Assembly: GCF_000725805.1 (NCBI RefSeq)
Contig: NZ_KL647133.1
Coordinates: forward strand, 1-64,000
DNA from: Streptomyces xanthophaeus
GTDB taxonomy: Bacteria; Actinomycetota; Actinomycetes; Streptomycetales; Streptomycetaceae
Length of the DNA: 64,000 nt
Direction: 5' to 3'
Below the pieces are notes generated by a model. It saw nothing but the letters and a program-made list of their open reading frames with translations, had not been told where the DNA came from and did not search any database. Of the stretch, positions 17,431 through 26,400 are shown piece by piece. The position numbers were made by a program, and so were the translations under genes. Position 1 is the first letter of the stretch, and every line of letters starts with the position of its first letter.

Positions 17431-17639
17431 CTCGCTCCTCGTGCTGGTCCCGCTCGTCGTCTGACCTGGCACGGCGCCCGGCGGGGCGCAGTGGTCCGCC
17501 CTTCTAACGCCTCAGATCCGCTCGGGTTTCACTTCCGCCACACGGTCAACGCGCAGGGGTGCAAAGGGGTCGGCCGTTCGCCGCGTCCCGGAGCTACGCT
17601 TCACATTTCGGCAGCAGCCATCAAGCAGGAGTGTGCCCC

Positions 17640-18176
17640 GTGCTCGGACCGGTCCAGGAGAATCCCTTCCCCGACAGCCACACCCTCGGGGAAGGACCCG
17701 AGCCGCACCCGCTGTTGCGGCCGGTGCTGCCGCTGCTGGGGCGCTGGCACGGCCGGGGACGCGGTGAGTACCCGACCCTGGAGCAGGACTTCGAGTACGC
17801 CCAGGAGGTCACCTTCAGCCACGACGGCCGGCCCTTCCTGCGCTACGAGGCCCGCGCCTGGCTGATCGACGGGACCGGGGCCGCGGTGCGTCCCGCGGGC
17901 CGGGAGGCCGGATGGTGGCGGATCACGCCCGAGGCCTCGCTGGAGGTGGTGCTCACGCATCCCACCGGCATCGTCGAGGTCCTGGTGGGACAGGTCTCCG
18001 GAGAGGAGATCGAGCTGGAGACCAAGGAGGTGGCCCGCACCCCGCTGGCCAAGGAGGTCACCGGGACGCGGCGCCGGTACGGCATCCACGAGGACGAGCT
18101 GGTGTTCGTCCAGGAGATGGCGGCGGTCGGCCAGCCGATGCAGCACCACCTCGCGGCCAGGCTCCGCCGGTTCTGA
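17640..18176 (+). CDS. Nitrobindin-like heme-binding beta-barrel protein (peroxynitrite isomerase family)
   Basis: A 178-aa protein with a GTG start 8 nt after CAGGAG. The family signature GxWxGxG appears as GRWHGRGRGEYPTL near residues 31-44, and the conserved C-terminal His lies in MQHHLAARL. Internal strands (WWRITPEASLEVVLTHPTGIVEVLVGQV) match the 10-stranded barrel. Bacterial nitrobindins bind heme through the C-terminal His and isomerise peroxynitrite to nitrate. It stands alone between the channel gene and a strong terminator. Confidence 0.88.
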   Translation: MLGPVQENPFPDSHTLGEGPEPHPLLRPVLPLLGRWHGRGRGEYPTLEQDFEYAQEVTFSHDGRPFLRYEARAWLIDGTGAAVRPAGREAGWWRITPEASLEVVLTHPTGIVEVLVGQVSGEEIELETKEVARTPLAKEVTGTRRRYGIHEDELVFVQEMAAVGQPMQHHLAARLRRF

Positions 18177-18203
18177 CGTACGTCTGCCGTACGTCTGCCG
18201 AAC

Positions 18204-18240
18204 GGGGCGGCCCGACGTCGTACGGACGCCGGGCCGCCCC
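18204..18240. terminator. GC-rich hairpin between convergent genes
   Basis: GGGGCGGCCCG (18204-18214) pairs perfectly with CGGGCCGCCCC (18230-18240) around a 15-nt loop. It lies between the ends of the nitrobindin gene (rightward) and the DUF305 gene (leftward), so it can serve both. A GTACGTCTGCC direct repeat lies just to its left. Confidence 0.7.
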
Positions 18241-18266
18241 CGCGGTCACTGCCGCGGCCGATGCCG

Positions 18267-18923
18267 CTAGTTCTTGCCGAGAAGGCCCTTCATGGTGTCG
18301 ATCTCGGCGGACTGCGAGGCGATGATGGCGGCCGCCATGGTCTTGGCCTCGGCGGAGGAGCCCTGGCTCTGCTCCGTCCGGGCCATCTCCACCGCGCCCT
18401 CGTGGTGCTTGATCATCAGCTCCAAGAACGCGGTGTCGAAGGCCTTGCCCGAGGCCTTGCGGAGCCCGTCCATCTCCTCGGCGGACATCATGCCCCCGCC
18501 CGCATCGTGCTGCCCGTGCTGCGCGTGGCCGGAGGCGTCCGCGGCGGGCACCGGCTCGCCCCAGGCGGTCAGCCACCCGGACAGGGTCTTGATCTCCGGG
18601 TCCTGGGCCTTCTTGATCTCCTCGGCGAGCCGCTTGACCTGACCCGACTCCGCCCGGCCGGGCGCGAGGTCGGCCATCTCCACGGCCTGGCGGTGGTGGG
18701 GGATCATGCCGGTCGCGAAGGCGACGTCGGCGGCGTTGTGCTCGCCCGCGGCCGCGGGGGACTTCGTGGCGGAGGCCGTCACGGACGGGGAGGCGGCGGG
18801 GTGCCCGCTGTGCCCGGCCGATCCGGAGTCCTCCGAGCCGCAGGCGGCCAGCAGGAGGGCGGCAGCGGCGGCGGCGGTCACGGCGGCGGCGCCGCGGCGC
18901 AGGGGGGAACGGTGTGCGGTCAT
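18267..18923 (-). CDS. DUF305 lipoprotein
   Basis: A 218-aa exported lipoprotein: positively charged start, hydrophobic segment, then a lipobox ending LLLAAC (Cys28). The two halves of the DUF305 ferritin-like helical domain are visible as DVAFATGMIPHHRQAVEMADLA and TAFLELMIKHHEGAVEMA, each with the paired HH of the family. A His/Met-rich insert (HAQHGQHDAGGGMM) lies between them. DUF305 proteins are often found with copper-handling genes and are thought to bind metal through these His and Met residues. It is followed upstream by the DUF6153 gene on the same strand. Confidence 0.88.
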   Translation of the reverse strand: MTAHRSPLRRGAAAVTAAAAAALLLAACGSEDSGSAGHSGHPAASPSVTASATKSPAAAGEHNAADVAFATGMIPHHRQAVEMADLAPGRAESGQVKRLAEEIKKAQDPEIKTLSGWLTAWGEPVPAADASGHAQHGQHDAGGGMMSAEEMDGLRKASGKAFDTAFLELMIKHHEGAVEMARTEQSQGSSAEAKTMAAAIIASQSAEIDTMKGLLGKN

Positions 18924-19017
18924 GGTGGTGCAACTCCTCGGGTGAAGTGGTCAGGACGTGCCGGGGCGCGCGCCCGCCGCCGGAGGGAACCGGGGCGGCC
19001 GGGCGCGGTGCGGCGTC

Positions 19018-19500
19018 CTATATCCGCAGGAGTTGCAGTTCGGAGAGGTCGGGCGGGGCACGTCCCGCGCCGGTGGAGGCCGCTGCCGCGCCGAACGGCG
19101 GCGCGGCGGGCAGCGCCGCGTCCAGGGCGGCGGCCAGGGCGGGCGGGGCGTAAGCCGAGCCGACTCCGGCGGCGGCGCAGGTCCCGTCCGCGTGGGCGGG
19201 GTGCTCCGCGCCGCCGGCCGGGTGGGAGCAGTCCGCGCTGCCGTGGTGCGCGGCCCCGGAGTCCTCGGAGGCTGCTGCGGCCCCGGAGTCTCCGTGGGTG
19301 CCGGCGGCCCCGGCATGGGCGTCGGCCGCCACGTGGACCGGCACGGCCGCCGGAGCGGCTGCCCATACCTGTACCTGTACCGGTACCGGCCTCGGACCGA
19401 GGCCGTGCATCGCCAGCACCCCGGCCAGGACCGCGAGCACCAGCAGCACGAACCGCGGCCCGGCGGGGCGGCGGCTCGTACGGTGCACGGCGGCGATCAT
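19018..19500 (-). CDS. DUF6153 family membrane-anchored protein
   Basis: A 160-aa protein: one N-terminal transmembrane helix (FVLLVLAVLAGVLAMHGLG), a His-rich extracytoplasmic stretch (AHHGSADCSHPAGGAEHPAHADGTC) and the C-terminal LQLLRI seen in this family. The ATG at 19500 starts the recognisable protein; the frame is open further upstream but reads as non-coding Arg/Pro sequence. It is adjacent to and co-directional with the DUF305 gene, a common pairing in Streptomyces that suggests joint metal binding outside the membrane. No catalytic residues seen. Confidence 0.75.
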   Translation of the reverse strand: MIAAVHRTSRRPAGPRFVLLVLAVLAGVLAMHGLGPRPVPVQVQVWAAAPAAVPVHVAADAHAGAAGTHGDSGAAAASEDSGAAHHGSADCSHPAGGAEHPAHADGTCAAAGVGSAYAPPALAAALDAALPAAPPFGAAAASTGAGRAPPDLSELQLLRI

Positions 19501-19562
19501 CCACTCATCGTACGAGCCGCCCGCGCGCTCGGCCCGCCCGGTCCGCCCTTCGGGCTCGTCCG

Positions 19563-20066
19563 TCAGCCGCGGCGCAGGACGACCTTGCTGCCCGCGGCCC
19601 TGTCGTGGGCGCCGCGGTGGTGCTCGTCCAGCCGCATCGCGGCGGCGTTGGCGGCGGTCAGTACGGGGACCAGCCAGGTCACGAGGTTCACGAGGTGCCG
19701 CAGGGCGGCGCGGCCGTACGTCAGGCGTGCGCCGGTCGCGGCGTGCACCACCTCCAGCCCGAGCAGCCGCTTGCCGGGGGTCGCACCCCAGCGGGAGACG
19801 CTGACGGGGGAGTAGAGGAGGAAGAACGCGAGGACCCACAGCGCGGCCAGGGCGCGGGCCGTCGTCATGTCGGTGAGGTCGGCGGTGTCGCCCCCGAGGA
19901 CGAGCCGGTCGACGGCCACGAGCGGCCCGACGGCGGCCACGACGCCGACGGCCAGGTCGAGGAAGAGGGCCGCACCGCGCCGCCCGATACCGGCGCGGGA
20001 GCCGGGACCCGATGCCGTCGGCGCGAAGCGTGCGAGGTCGCCCCCGGATGCCAGGGAGTCGAACAT
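19563..20066 (-). CDS. RDD family integral membrane protein
   Basis: A 167-aa protein with the RDD fold: the Arg-containing first helix (RRGAALFLDLAVGVVAAVGPL) with the conserved Asp, a second helix (ALAALWVLAFFLLYSPVS) and the TPGKRLLGLEVVHAATG motif typical of RDD proteins before the last helix pair. ATG at 20066. Role unknown; some RDD proteins are cation exchangers. It stands alone. Confidence 0.88.
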   Translation of the reverse strand: MFDSLASGGDLARFAPTASGPGSRAGIGRRGAALFLDLAVGVVAAVGPLVAVDRLVLGGDTADLTDMTTARALAALWVLAFFLLYSPVSVSRWGATPGKRLLGLEVVHAATGARLTYGRAALRHLVNLVTWLVPVLTAANAAAMRLDEHHRGAHDRAAGSKVVLRRG

Positions 20067-20141
20067 GGCTTCCTCTTCCGTCCTCGGGCAGGCTCCATGA
20101 CGGTCAGGGAGGGGCCCGGGCCGGGGAAGCTTATATTCCGC

Positions 20142-20726
20142 TTACCGGTCCGGAGGAAATCCGTCTCCGCGCCCGGCCGCCTCCGCCGGGACCTCGAAGA
20201 CGAACGCGATCCCCTCCTCCTCGTTCCCCCGCTCGCCGACGCGCGTGAAACCGAAACCCGCGATCGTGGCCAGCGAAGCCTCGTTGTCGGACCGGATGGT
20301 GGCCCGCACCGTCCTGACCCCGGGCTCCTCGGCGGCCCTGGCGAGCAGCGCCGCCAGCATGGCGCGGGCATAGCCACGGCGGCGGTACCCGGGCACGACG
20401 GTGTAGCCGACCTCGACCACGCCGGCCTCGTCCGGCGGCCCGTGGAACCCGGCGTCGCCGACGACGGCCCCGTCCGGCTCGGACACCGCGGCCCGGGTGG
20501 TCCAGGGTGCGGCGGACGGGTCCCGGGCGAGCTGGTCGGCGCGGTAGCCGAAGATCCAGCGGGCCCGGTCGGAGACGAAGTGTTCGTCCAGGGCGACCCC
20601 GCACTCGGCACTGCCGGCGGCGAGGTCGCCGTCGGCAAGGGCCCGCAGCGCTTTCGCGTCGAGCTCGACGAAGCGGACGCGTCGGGGGAGGGCGCGGGGG
20701 CGGGAGTCAAGAAGTTCGTTGTCCAT
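20142..20726 (-). CDS. GNAT family N-acetyltransferase
   Basis: A 194-aa protein of the RimJ/RimL-like GNAT class. Motif A, which binds acetyl-CoA pyrophosphate, reads VEVGYTVVPGYRRRGYARAML; the C-terminal strand and helix (TIRSDNEASLATIAGFGFTRVGE) match the family end. The ATG at 20726 (MDNELLDSRP) is preferred; the frame continues upstream to 20852, but that part is Arg/Gly-rich without the fold. Substrate unknown. It is divergent from the small membrane gene at 21319 across a 592-bp gap. Confidence 0.85.
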   Translation of the reverse strand: MDNELLDSRPRALPRRVRFVELDAKALRALADGDLAAGSAECGVALDEHFVSDRARWIFGYRADQLARDPSAAPWTTRAAVSEPDGAVVGDAGFHGPPDEAGVVEVGYTVVPGYRRRGYARAMLAALLARAAEEPGVRTVRATIRSDNEASLATIAGFGFTRVGERGNEEEGIAFVFEVPAEAAGRGDGFPPDR

Positions 20727-21318
20727 CGCGGAGATGCTCGCCCGGCACAGGAGGACTGTCCACCGCTTTACGGCCGCCTCCGACCGGGCGGCCCGCGGCA
20801 GCACGAAGCCGCCGTCCCCGGAACCGGGGCGACGGCCTCTGCGGCAGTCCACGCGCCAACGTGGGTGCTGCCCGGGATCCCTGGTCCGTACGGTTGCAGC
20901 CAGTAGCAGTCAGGGGATGCGGTGGCTGCCTAGGCAGCCACCGGCGTCAGCCTCCCCCTTCGGGCCCCGGAACTCAACCCGGTGTGAACGCGGATGAGCC
21001 AAAACGCCCCGCGGCCACCCCCGGCCGGGCGCCGGTGATCTCCCGTCAGGTACGGGAACGGCTCCGCGGGGGATCTTCGCTGGCAGCAGAGGTGCGTCCC
21101 GGCGCCGTCCTCCACGCCCCGGTCAGGGCCGCCCCGTGGAACGGGAGTGAGCCAAAGCAGCGCCGACGAACGCCCCCTCACAGAGGCGCCCGGCACCCGT
21201 CCGAGCCCTGATAAGTTGCCGCACGGGAAGCGCCAACTTCCTCCACGTGCATGCCGTTTGCAGCCAGTAGACCGACCTTCGCGAGACCTCTCACTCCGCA
21301 CCCCAGGGGGATGCAGCC
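20727..21318. other. 592-bp intergenic region with repeats, no convincing gene
   Basis: Both strands were read. The only long frames are Arg/Pro-rich shadows without plausible starts. The region holds a perfect 24-bp palindrome (20920-20943) and a 13-bp direct repeat TTGCAGCCAGTAG at 20894-20906 and 21258-21270. TGAGCCAAA also occurs twice, at 20995-21003 and 21149-21157. These related elements sit in two roughly parallel blocks about 150-360 bp apart. A long leader, regulatory RNA or decayed duplication are all possible. Confidence 0.5.
20920..20943. repeat. Perfect 24-bp palindrome without loop
   Basis: CGGTGGCTGCCT at 20920-20931 is followed immediately by its exact reverse complement at 20932-20943. 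The absence of a loop argues for a dimeric protein-binding site or cruciform rather than a simple terminator. It lies about 195 bp upstream of the GNAT start and 375 bp upstream of the gene at 21319. Confidence 0.8.
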
Positions 21319-21591
21319 ATGTCCACGAGCCGCACGCAGGAGCCCGGCGACCGGGTTCCCCGGACGCGCCCGCAGCACGATCCGCACCGCCTGTCCCTGC
21401 CCTACGTGGCCGCCCTCGTCACCTTCCCCGTCCTGGGCACCGTGCTGGCCCTGGCCGGCCTGCCGACCGCGGAGATCATCCCGCTCCTCGGGTACTGCGC
21501 CTCCATCGGCGTCACGACGGTGCTGGTGGCGAGCGGCGGCCGGCGGCTCGCGGCGGGCGTCGCCTCCGCCGTCCTGCGCATCACCCGGTGA
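21319..21591 (+). CDS. Small two-helix membrane protein
   Basis: A 90-aa protein with its ATG after AGGGGGATGCAGCC. A hydrophilic N-terminus of ~28 residues (rich in Arg, Gln, His) precedes two hydrophobic helices (YVAALVTFPVLGTVLALAG and IIPLLGYCASIGVTTVLVA) and a short basic tail. I do not recognise the family. It ends 7 bp before the HTH/IclR regulator gene and is probably co-transcribed with it. Confidence 0.65.
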   Translation: MSTSRTQEPGDRVPRTRPQHDPHRLSLPYVAALVTFPVLGTVLALAGLPTAEIIPLLGYCASIGVTTVLVASGGRRLAAGVASAVLRITR

Positions 21592-21598
21592 CCCTGCG

Positions 21599-23032
21599 AT
21601 GGGACGCCCCGAGAAGCCCGTCGACCGGACCCTCGTAGCCTGCGGCCTCCTCGCCGACCTGCTGCGCGCCGCACGCCGCACGACCGGAGTCACCCACAGG
21701 ACCCTGGCCCTGCGGACCGGAGTGTCCGCCGCCACGCTCAAGCGGGCGGCGTCCGGCCGGACGGTCCCTTCGGAGGCCACCGTCAGGAAGTTCCTCACCG
21801 CCTGCGGCGCGACCCCGGACGAGGTCGCCCGGGGCTGCGCACTGCGCCGCGCCGCCCGCACGGCGCAGTTCACCCCGGCCGAAGGCGTCGCGATCCCCGT
21901 GGCACTCATCTCGACGCGCGCGGAGCTCCGTACCGCCCTGGTCGCACTGCACCGGCAGGCGGGATCACCCTCCTACCGGCACATGCAGGACCGGGCCGGC
22001 AAGGTCTGGCTCGCCCTCAGCAGCCTCTCCCGGATCCTCAACCGCAAGATGCTCCCCACCAGTCGCGGCCAGATGTCCGCCTTCCTCCAGGGGTGCGGCG
22101 CCCCGGAGGAACAAAGGGGGCACTGGCTGACCGCCTGGGAACGGGTCACCCGGCCCTACCGACTGCCCAGTACCCGGCTCAGTCCCGCTGCCGCCCTCAA
22201 CCCGCGGGTCGTCCTACGGCTCACCTCCAGCCTGGGCGGCCTCGGCGCGGCCCGCCCGCGCCCGACGGCCGCCCGGTCGCGCAGGGCGCAGTGGGGCCGG
22301 GACCTGCTGCACCTCATCGAGAGCGCGGAGGGCATCGACACCCCCACCCTGGCCCGCCGGGCCGGCCTGTCGGCGGACGCGGCCGCACACCTGCTGACGT
22401 GGCTGACCGGACAGCGGCTGGTGACCACCTACCGGGGCGCCCACTTCCCCGGCCCGTTGCTGACGCCCGCGGCCGGACCCGCCCCGTACCGGGACCTGTT
22501 CGCCACCGCCCTGGGCCGGATGCGCGACGAGGCCGGCGCGGCGGTGTACTTCAGCCGCTACCTGGACGGGGAGGTCACCGTCCAGGCGTACGCCGACAGT
22601 GCGAGGACGCCGAGGGTCACCGAATGGGTCCCGTTCAGGACGGCCGCCCATGCCAGCGCGATCGGCAAGAGCCTCCTGGCCCAGCTCGACCCCGTGTCCC
22701 GCACGGACCACCTCGCCCGCTACCCGGCCGTCAGACTCACCGACCGCACGATCACCGCGCCGCACGTCCTGTTCCCGGACCTGGACCGGCACGGCCCGGA
22801 CGCCCCCCAGTTCAGCCTCCTCGAATACTCCGCGGGGGAGGTCTGCGCCGCCCTGCCCCTGGGGCTGCCCGGCAGCCCGTCGACCATCGCCCTGTCCCTG
22901 CCGGTCCGGCGCTCCCGGCGCCTGATCCCGGCGGCAGGCCTGCTGGCGCGCCGCATCGACGACCTCCTGCTCGCCCTCCTCCTCACCGCCGACCGCCCGG
23001 CCCCCGCCGGCGCGCCGTCCGCGCCCGGTTGA
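21599..23032 (+). CDS. Tandem-HTH regulator with IclR-type effector domain
   Basis: A 477-aa protein. Residues ~10-75 hold an XRE-like helix-turn-helix (RTLALRTGVSAATLKRAASGRTVPSEATVRKFL). A second similar unit lies at ~115-180 (KVWLALSSLSRILNRKMLPTSRGQMSAFLQGCG), and a winged helix at ~225-285 (LLHLIESAEGIDTPTLARRAGLSADAAAHLLTWL). The C-terminal ~170 residues are an IclR effector-binding domain (AAHASAIGKSLLAQLDP is the conserved IclR ligand-loop motif). Two XRE-type units before an IclR protein is an unusual order. The ATG at 21599 is 7 bp from the preceding gene. Confidence 0.8.
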   Translation: MGRPEKPVDRTLVACGLLADLLRAARRTTGVTHRTLALRTGVSAATLKRAASGRTVPSEATVRKFLTACGATPDEVARGCALRRAARTAQFTPAEGVAIPVALISTRAELRTALVALHRQAGSPSYRHMQDRAGKVWLALSSLSRILNRKMLPTSRGQMSAFLQGCGAPEEQRGHWLTAWERVTRPYRLPSTRLSPAAALNPRVVLRLTSSLGGLGAARPRPTAARSRRAQWGRDLLHLIESAEGIDTPTLARRAGLSADAAAHLLTWLTGQRLVTTYRGAHFPGPLLTPAAGPAPYRDLFATALGRMRDEAGAAVYFSRYLDGEVTVQAYADSARTPRVTEWVPFRTAAHASAIGKSLLAQLDPVSRTDHLARYPAVRLTDRTITAPHVLFPDLDRHGPDAPQFSLLEYSAGEVCAALPLGLPGSPSTIALSLPVRRSRRLIPAAGLLARRIDDLLLALLLTADRPAPAGAPSAPG

Positions 23033-23131
23033 CCCCGGCGAACACCGCGTGGCCGCCTTGGCGGAACGTGTGTCCGGCGGCGCGGACACGAGCGGTAACA
23101 TCAGTGGTCCGTGGATCATTTGGGGGGTCAA

Positions 23132-23455
23132 ATGCCTTCGCACGTAGTTTCGTTCGCGCTGGATGACCAGACGACGGTCGGCTTCGAGATCGAGACCGAT
23201 GACAACTTCCATCAGGTCGGCGCCGGTACGGCCGTCGCCCGCGTCCGTGATGCCGTCCAGCCCGCCGTGGAAGCGGCGCGGACCGTGCTCGACCAGGTCG
23301 CGGAGATGAAGCCGGGCGAGGTCCAGCTCAAGTTCGGGATCAAGGTCAACGGCACGGCGAACTGGCTGGTCGCGAAGGCCGCGACGGAGGCCAACTTCGA
23401 GGTCACCCTCACGTGGCGGGACGGCGCGGCTCCGGCCGCCCGGCCGGAATCGTAG
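23132..23455 (+). CDS. Trypsin-co-occurring domain 1 (Trypco1, CU044_2847-type) protein
   Basis: A 107-aa protein; ATG at 23132 after TTGGGGGGTC (a GTG at 23111 is in frame). It matches the Trypco1 pattern: an N-terminal strand HVVSFALDDQTTVGFEIE, a central helix (ARVRDAVQPAVEAARTVLDQV) and the end signature EVQLKFGIKVNG... ANFEVTLTW. This small beta-rich domain is found almost only next to trypsin-like NTPase conflict proteins and is thought to control them. Here it lies 16 bp before such a gene, in the same operon. Confidence 0.85.
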   Translation: MPSHVVSFALDDQTTVGFEIETDDNFHQVGAGTAVARVRDAVQPAVEAARTVLDQVAEMKPGEVQLKFGIKVNGTANWLVAKAATEANFEVTLTWRDGAAPAARPES

Positions 23456-23471
23456 GAGGGGCACGGCAGGG

Positions 23472-26400
23472 GTGGGCGGCAGCGCCACGGGGCTGGTCAT
23501 GGACAACCAGCGCAGCAGGCCCACGAAGGACTCCTGGGTCGCTGCCGTCCACGGCAGCGACACCGACGAGGCGTCGCTCGGCTCCGCCTTCGTGCTGGAT
23601 GCCCACCGCGTTCTCAGCTGTGCCCACGTGGTGCGTGCCGCCGTCGATGCCGGAGCAGGTCTGTGGGTCGCCTTTCCGAAGGCGGAGGAGCACGACACGG
23701 TGCGCATCCCGGTCCGGGAGATCGTCCTGCCACCCGCCGCTCGCCAACGCACCCAGGACGTCGCCGTCCTCCGGCTCGCCGGTCCGGTCCCGGCGTCCCG
23801 GATCCCCAGGCTTCGCTGCCCCAGCCCCGACGACATGGTGGGACGCGACTGGTGGGCGTTCGGCTTCCCCGGTGGTGAAGTCCTCGGGAACTCGGCCGCC
23901 GGTGTCATCGGCGAGGCCCTGGGCTACGGATGGGCACGTCTCGACACCCAGTCCCGCTACACGGTCAAATCCGGTTTCAGCGGGTCGGCGATGTGGTCAC
24001 CCGAGTACGACGCGATCGTCGGCATGGTCGGTCAGGCGAGCGGCGAGGGCGACGCCCGCGCCTTGTCGCTCTGGCAGGTCGACCGGATCTTCCCCGAGGA
24101 AGGCATCGCAGGCCTCGCCGCGTGGACGGTCGAGGCGGCCGGCGAGTCCGCCCTCGCCTCCTGGGGCTGGGCGCTGGGGACCGATCCGGAGGCCCCCCGT
24201 CACTGGCGGCCGCGGGCCCGCGGCGTCGGCATCGACACCGAGAAGGGGTTCCGTTTCCGGGGGAGGACGGCCGCCCTCACCACGATCGTCGACTGGATCG
24301 AGGATCTGCCGGCCCGGAAGGCGCTCGTCGTCACCGGATCGCCGGGAGTCGGCAAGTCCGCCGTCCTGGGCCGCATCGTCACCACGGCCGACCGGGAGAT
24401 CGCGGACATGCTGCCGTCGGACGACACCGCCGTACGGACACCGGTCGGGTCGATCTCCTGCGCCGTGCACGCCAAGGGCAAGACGGCGCTCGACGTCGCC
24501 GTCGAGATCGCCGCGGCTGCGTCGGCCGCACTGCCCGATGACATCGAGTACCTGCCGGAGAACCTGCGCGAGGCGCTCAAGGTCCGTGCTTCGGCCCGGG
24601 ACGACGGCGTCCCGCCCGATTTCACCGTGGTCATCGACGCCCTGGACGAGGCCGTCACCCCCCAGCAGGCGCGGCTGATCATCCGGCGGATCATCACCCC
24701 GCTGGTGGAGACGTGCACGGACCTCAACATCCGCGTGATCGTGGGCAGCAGACGCCGGGACGACGCGGGCGATCTGCTCGCCTCCTTCGGCCGTGCCCTG
24801 TCGCTGGTGGACCTCGACGAGCCCCGGTTCTTCGAGCAGGGCGACCTGCGGTCCTACACCCTCGCCACCCTCCAGATACGCGGTGACGAGAGGCACGACA
24901 GCCCCTACGCCGACCACCTCACGGCCGAGCCGGTCGCCTCCCGCATCGCCGAAATGGCCGACCGCAATTTCCTGGTCGCCGGCCTGGTGGCGCGGGCCCA
25001 CGGTCTGCACGACAGGGAGGCGGTCCGGCCGGAGGAGATCGCCTTCATCCCCACCGTGGACGGAGCGCTCCGCGACTATCTCGACCGGATCCAGCCCGTG
25101 CACGGGTGTGCCGCCGGCTCCGTCCTCACCGCTCTCGCCTTCGCCGAGGCCCCGGGCTTCTCGTTGGCCCTGTGGCGTCTTGCGATCGTCGCGCTCGGCG
25201 GTCCCGTCATTCCGGAGGACGCTCTTTCCGCGTTCGCCCGTTCATCGGCGGCGAACTTCCTGGTCGAGTCCGGCGGCGAGCGCCGTGACACCGTCTACCG
25301 GCTCTTCCACCAAGCGCTCGACGACACCCTGATCAGTGCCCGGGCCGAACTGCACACGCGCCGGGAGGACGAGCGGGCGCTCGCCCGCGCCATGATCGCG
25401 GAAGGCGAGAGGGCCGGCTGGGAGCATGCCGACCAGTACGTCCACCGCTCGCTGTCCGGCCATGCCGAGGCCGGCGGCGTACTGGACGAGCTGCTGATCA
25501 AAGAGGAGTACCTGCTGCACGCCGATCTGCGCCGGCTGCTCCCGATGACGGATCGCGCCGACTCCGAACTGGCCGTCTCCAGGGCCAAATTCATCAGGCG
25601 CACCCCCCAGGCCCTCAACGCCGGTCCCAGCCAGCGGATCGCCCTCTTCAGCGTGACGGAGGCCCAGCAGGGTCTCGGCCGGGTGTACCGCGAGCTGGCC
25701 CTGTCCGCGCCCTACCGCGCCCGCTGGTCCACTGTGGTGCCCGGCCGGGAAGAGGCGGTGCTGGACGGTCATACGCGCTGGTCGTACGCCCTCCACACAC
25801 TCACCGCCGGGGGCAGGGAACTGATGGCCAGCGCGGGCGGGGACGGCACCGTACGGATCTGGGACCCGGTGCTGGGGGAAGTCCTCCACGTCATGGAGGG
25901 ACATACGGACGAGGTCAGGTCCATCGCTTCCGTACGTCTCGGAACGACCGAGGCGCTGGCCTCCGCCGGGCGGGACGGGAAGATCCGCCTGTGGGATCCC
26001 CTCGTCGGAGAGCCGCTCGGCGAGATCGACGGGGACGCGAACGGGTACTCGGCGCTCTGCTCGTTCACCTGCGACGGCCGTCCGTTGCTGGCGGCTGCGA
26101 GGACCGCGGACTTCACCGTCCAGCTGTTCGACCCCGCCACGGGTGAGCGGATCGCGGCCTTCGAAGGCCATGACGACTGGGTGACCTCTCTCTGCGCGAT
26201 CACTCTGGACGGCGTCACCCTGCTCGCCTCGGCCGGCGAGGACGGGGTCACGCGTCTGTGGGACCCCGCAACCGGAGCCACCCGCTGGAGCGTGAGCCAC
26301 CTGGGAAACTGGCAGTGGACCACGGATCTGTGCGCGATCGAGGTCCGCGGACGGACTCTGATCGCCGGCGCCGGGTACGACGACGTGATCCGGCTCTGGG

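Noticed and set aside
20930..21301. Minus-strand frame of 123 codons in the 592-bp gap
   Set aside because: Arg/Gly-rich, no start signal, codon positions not biased like real genes in this window.
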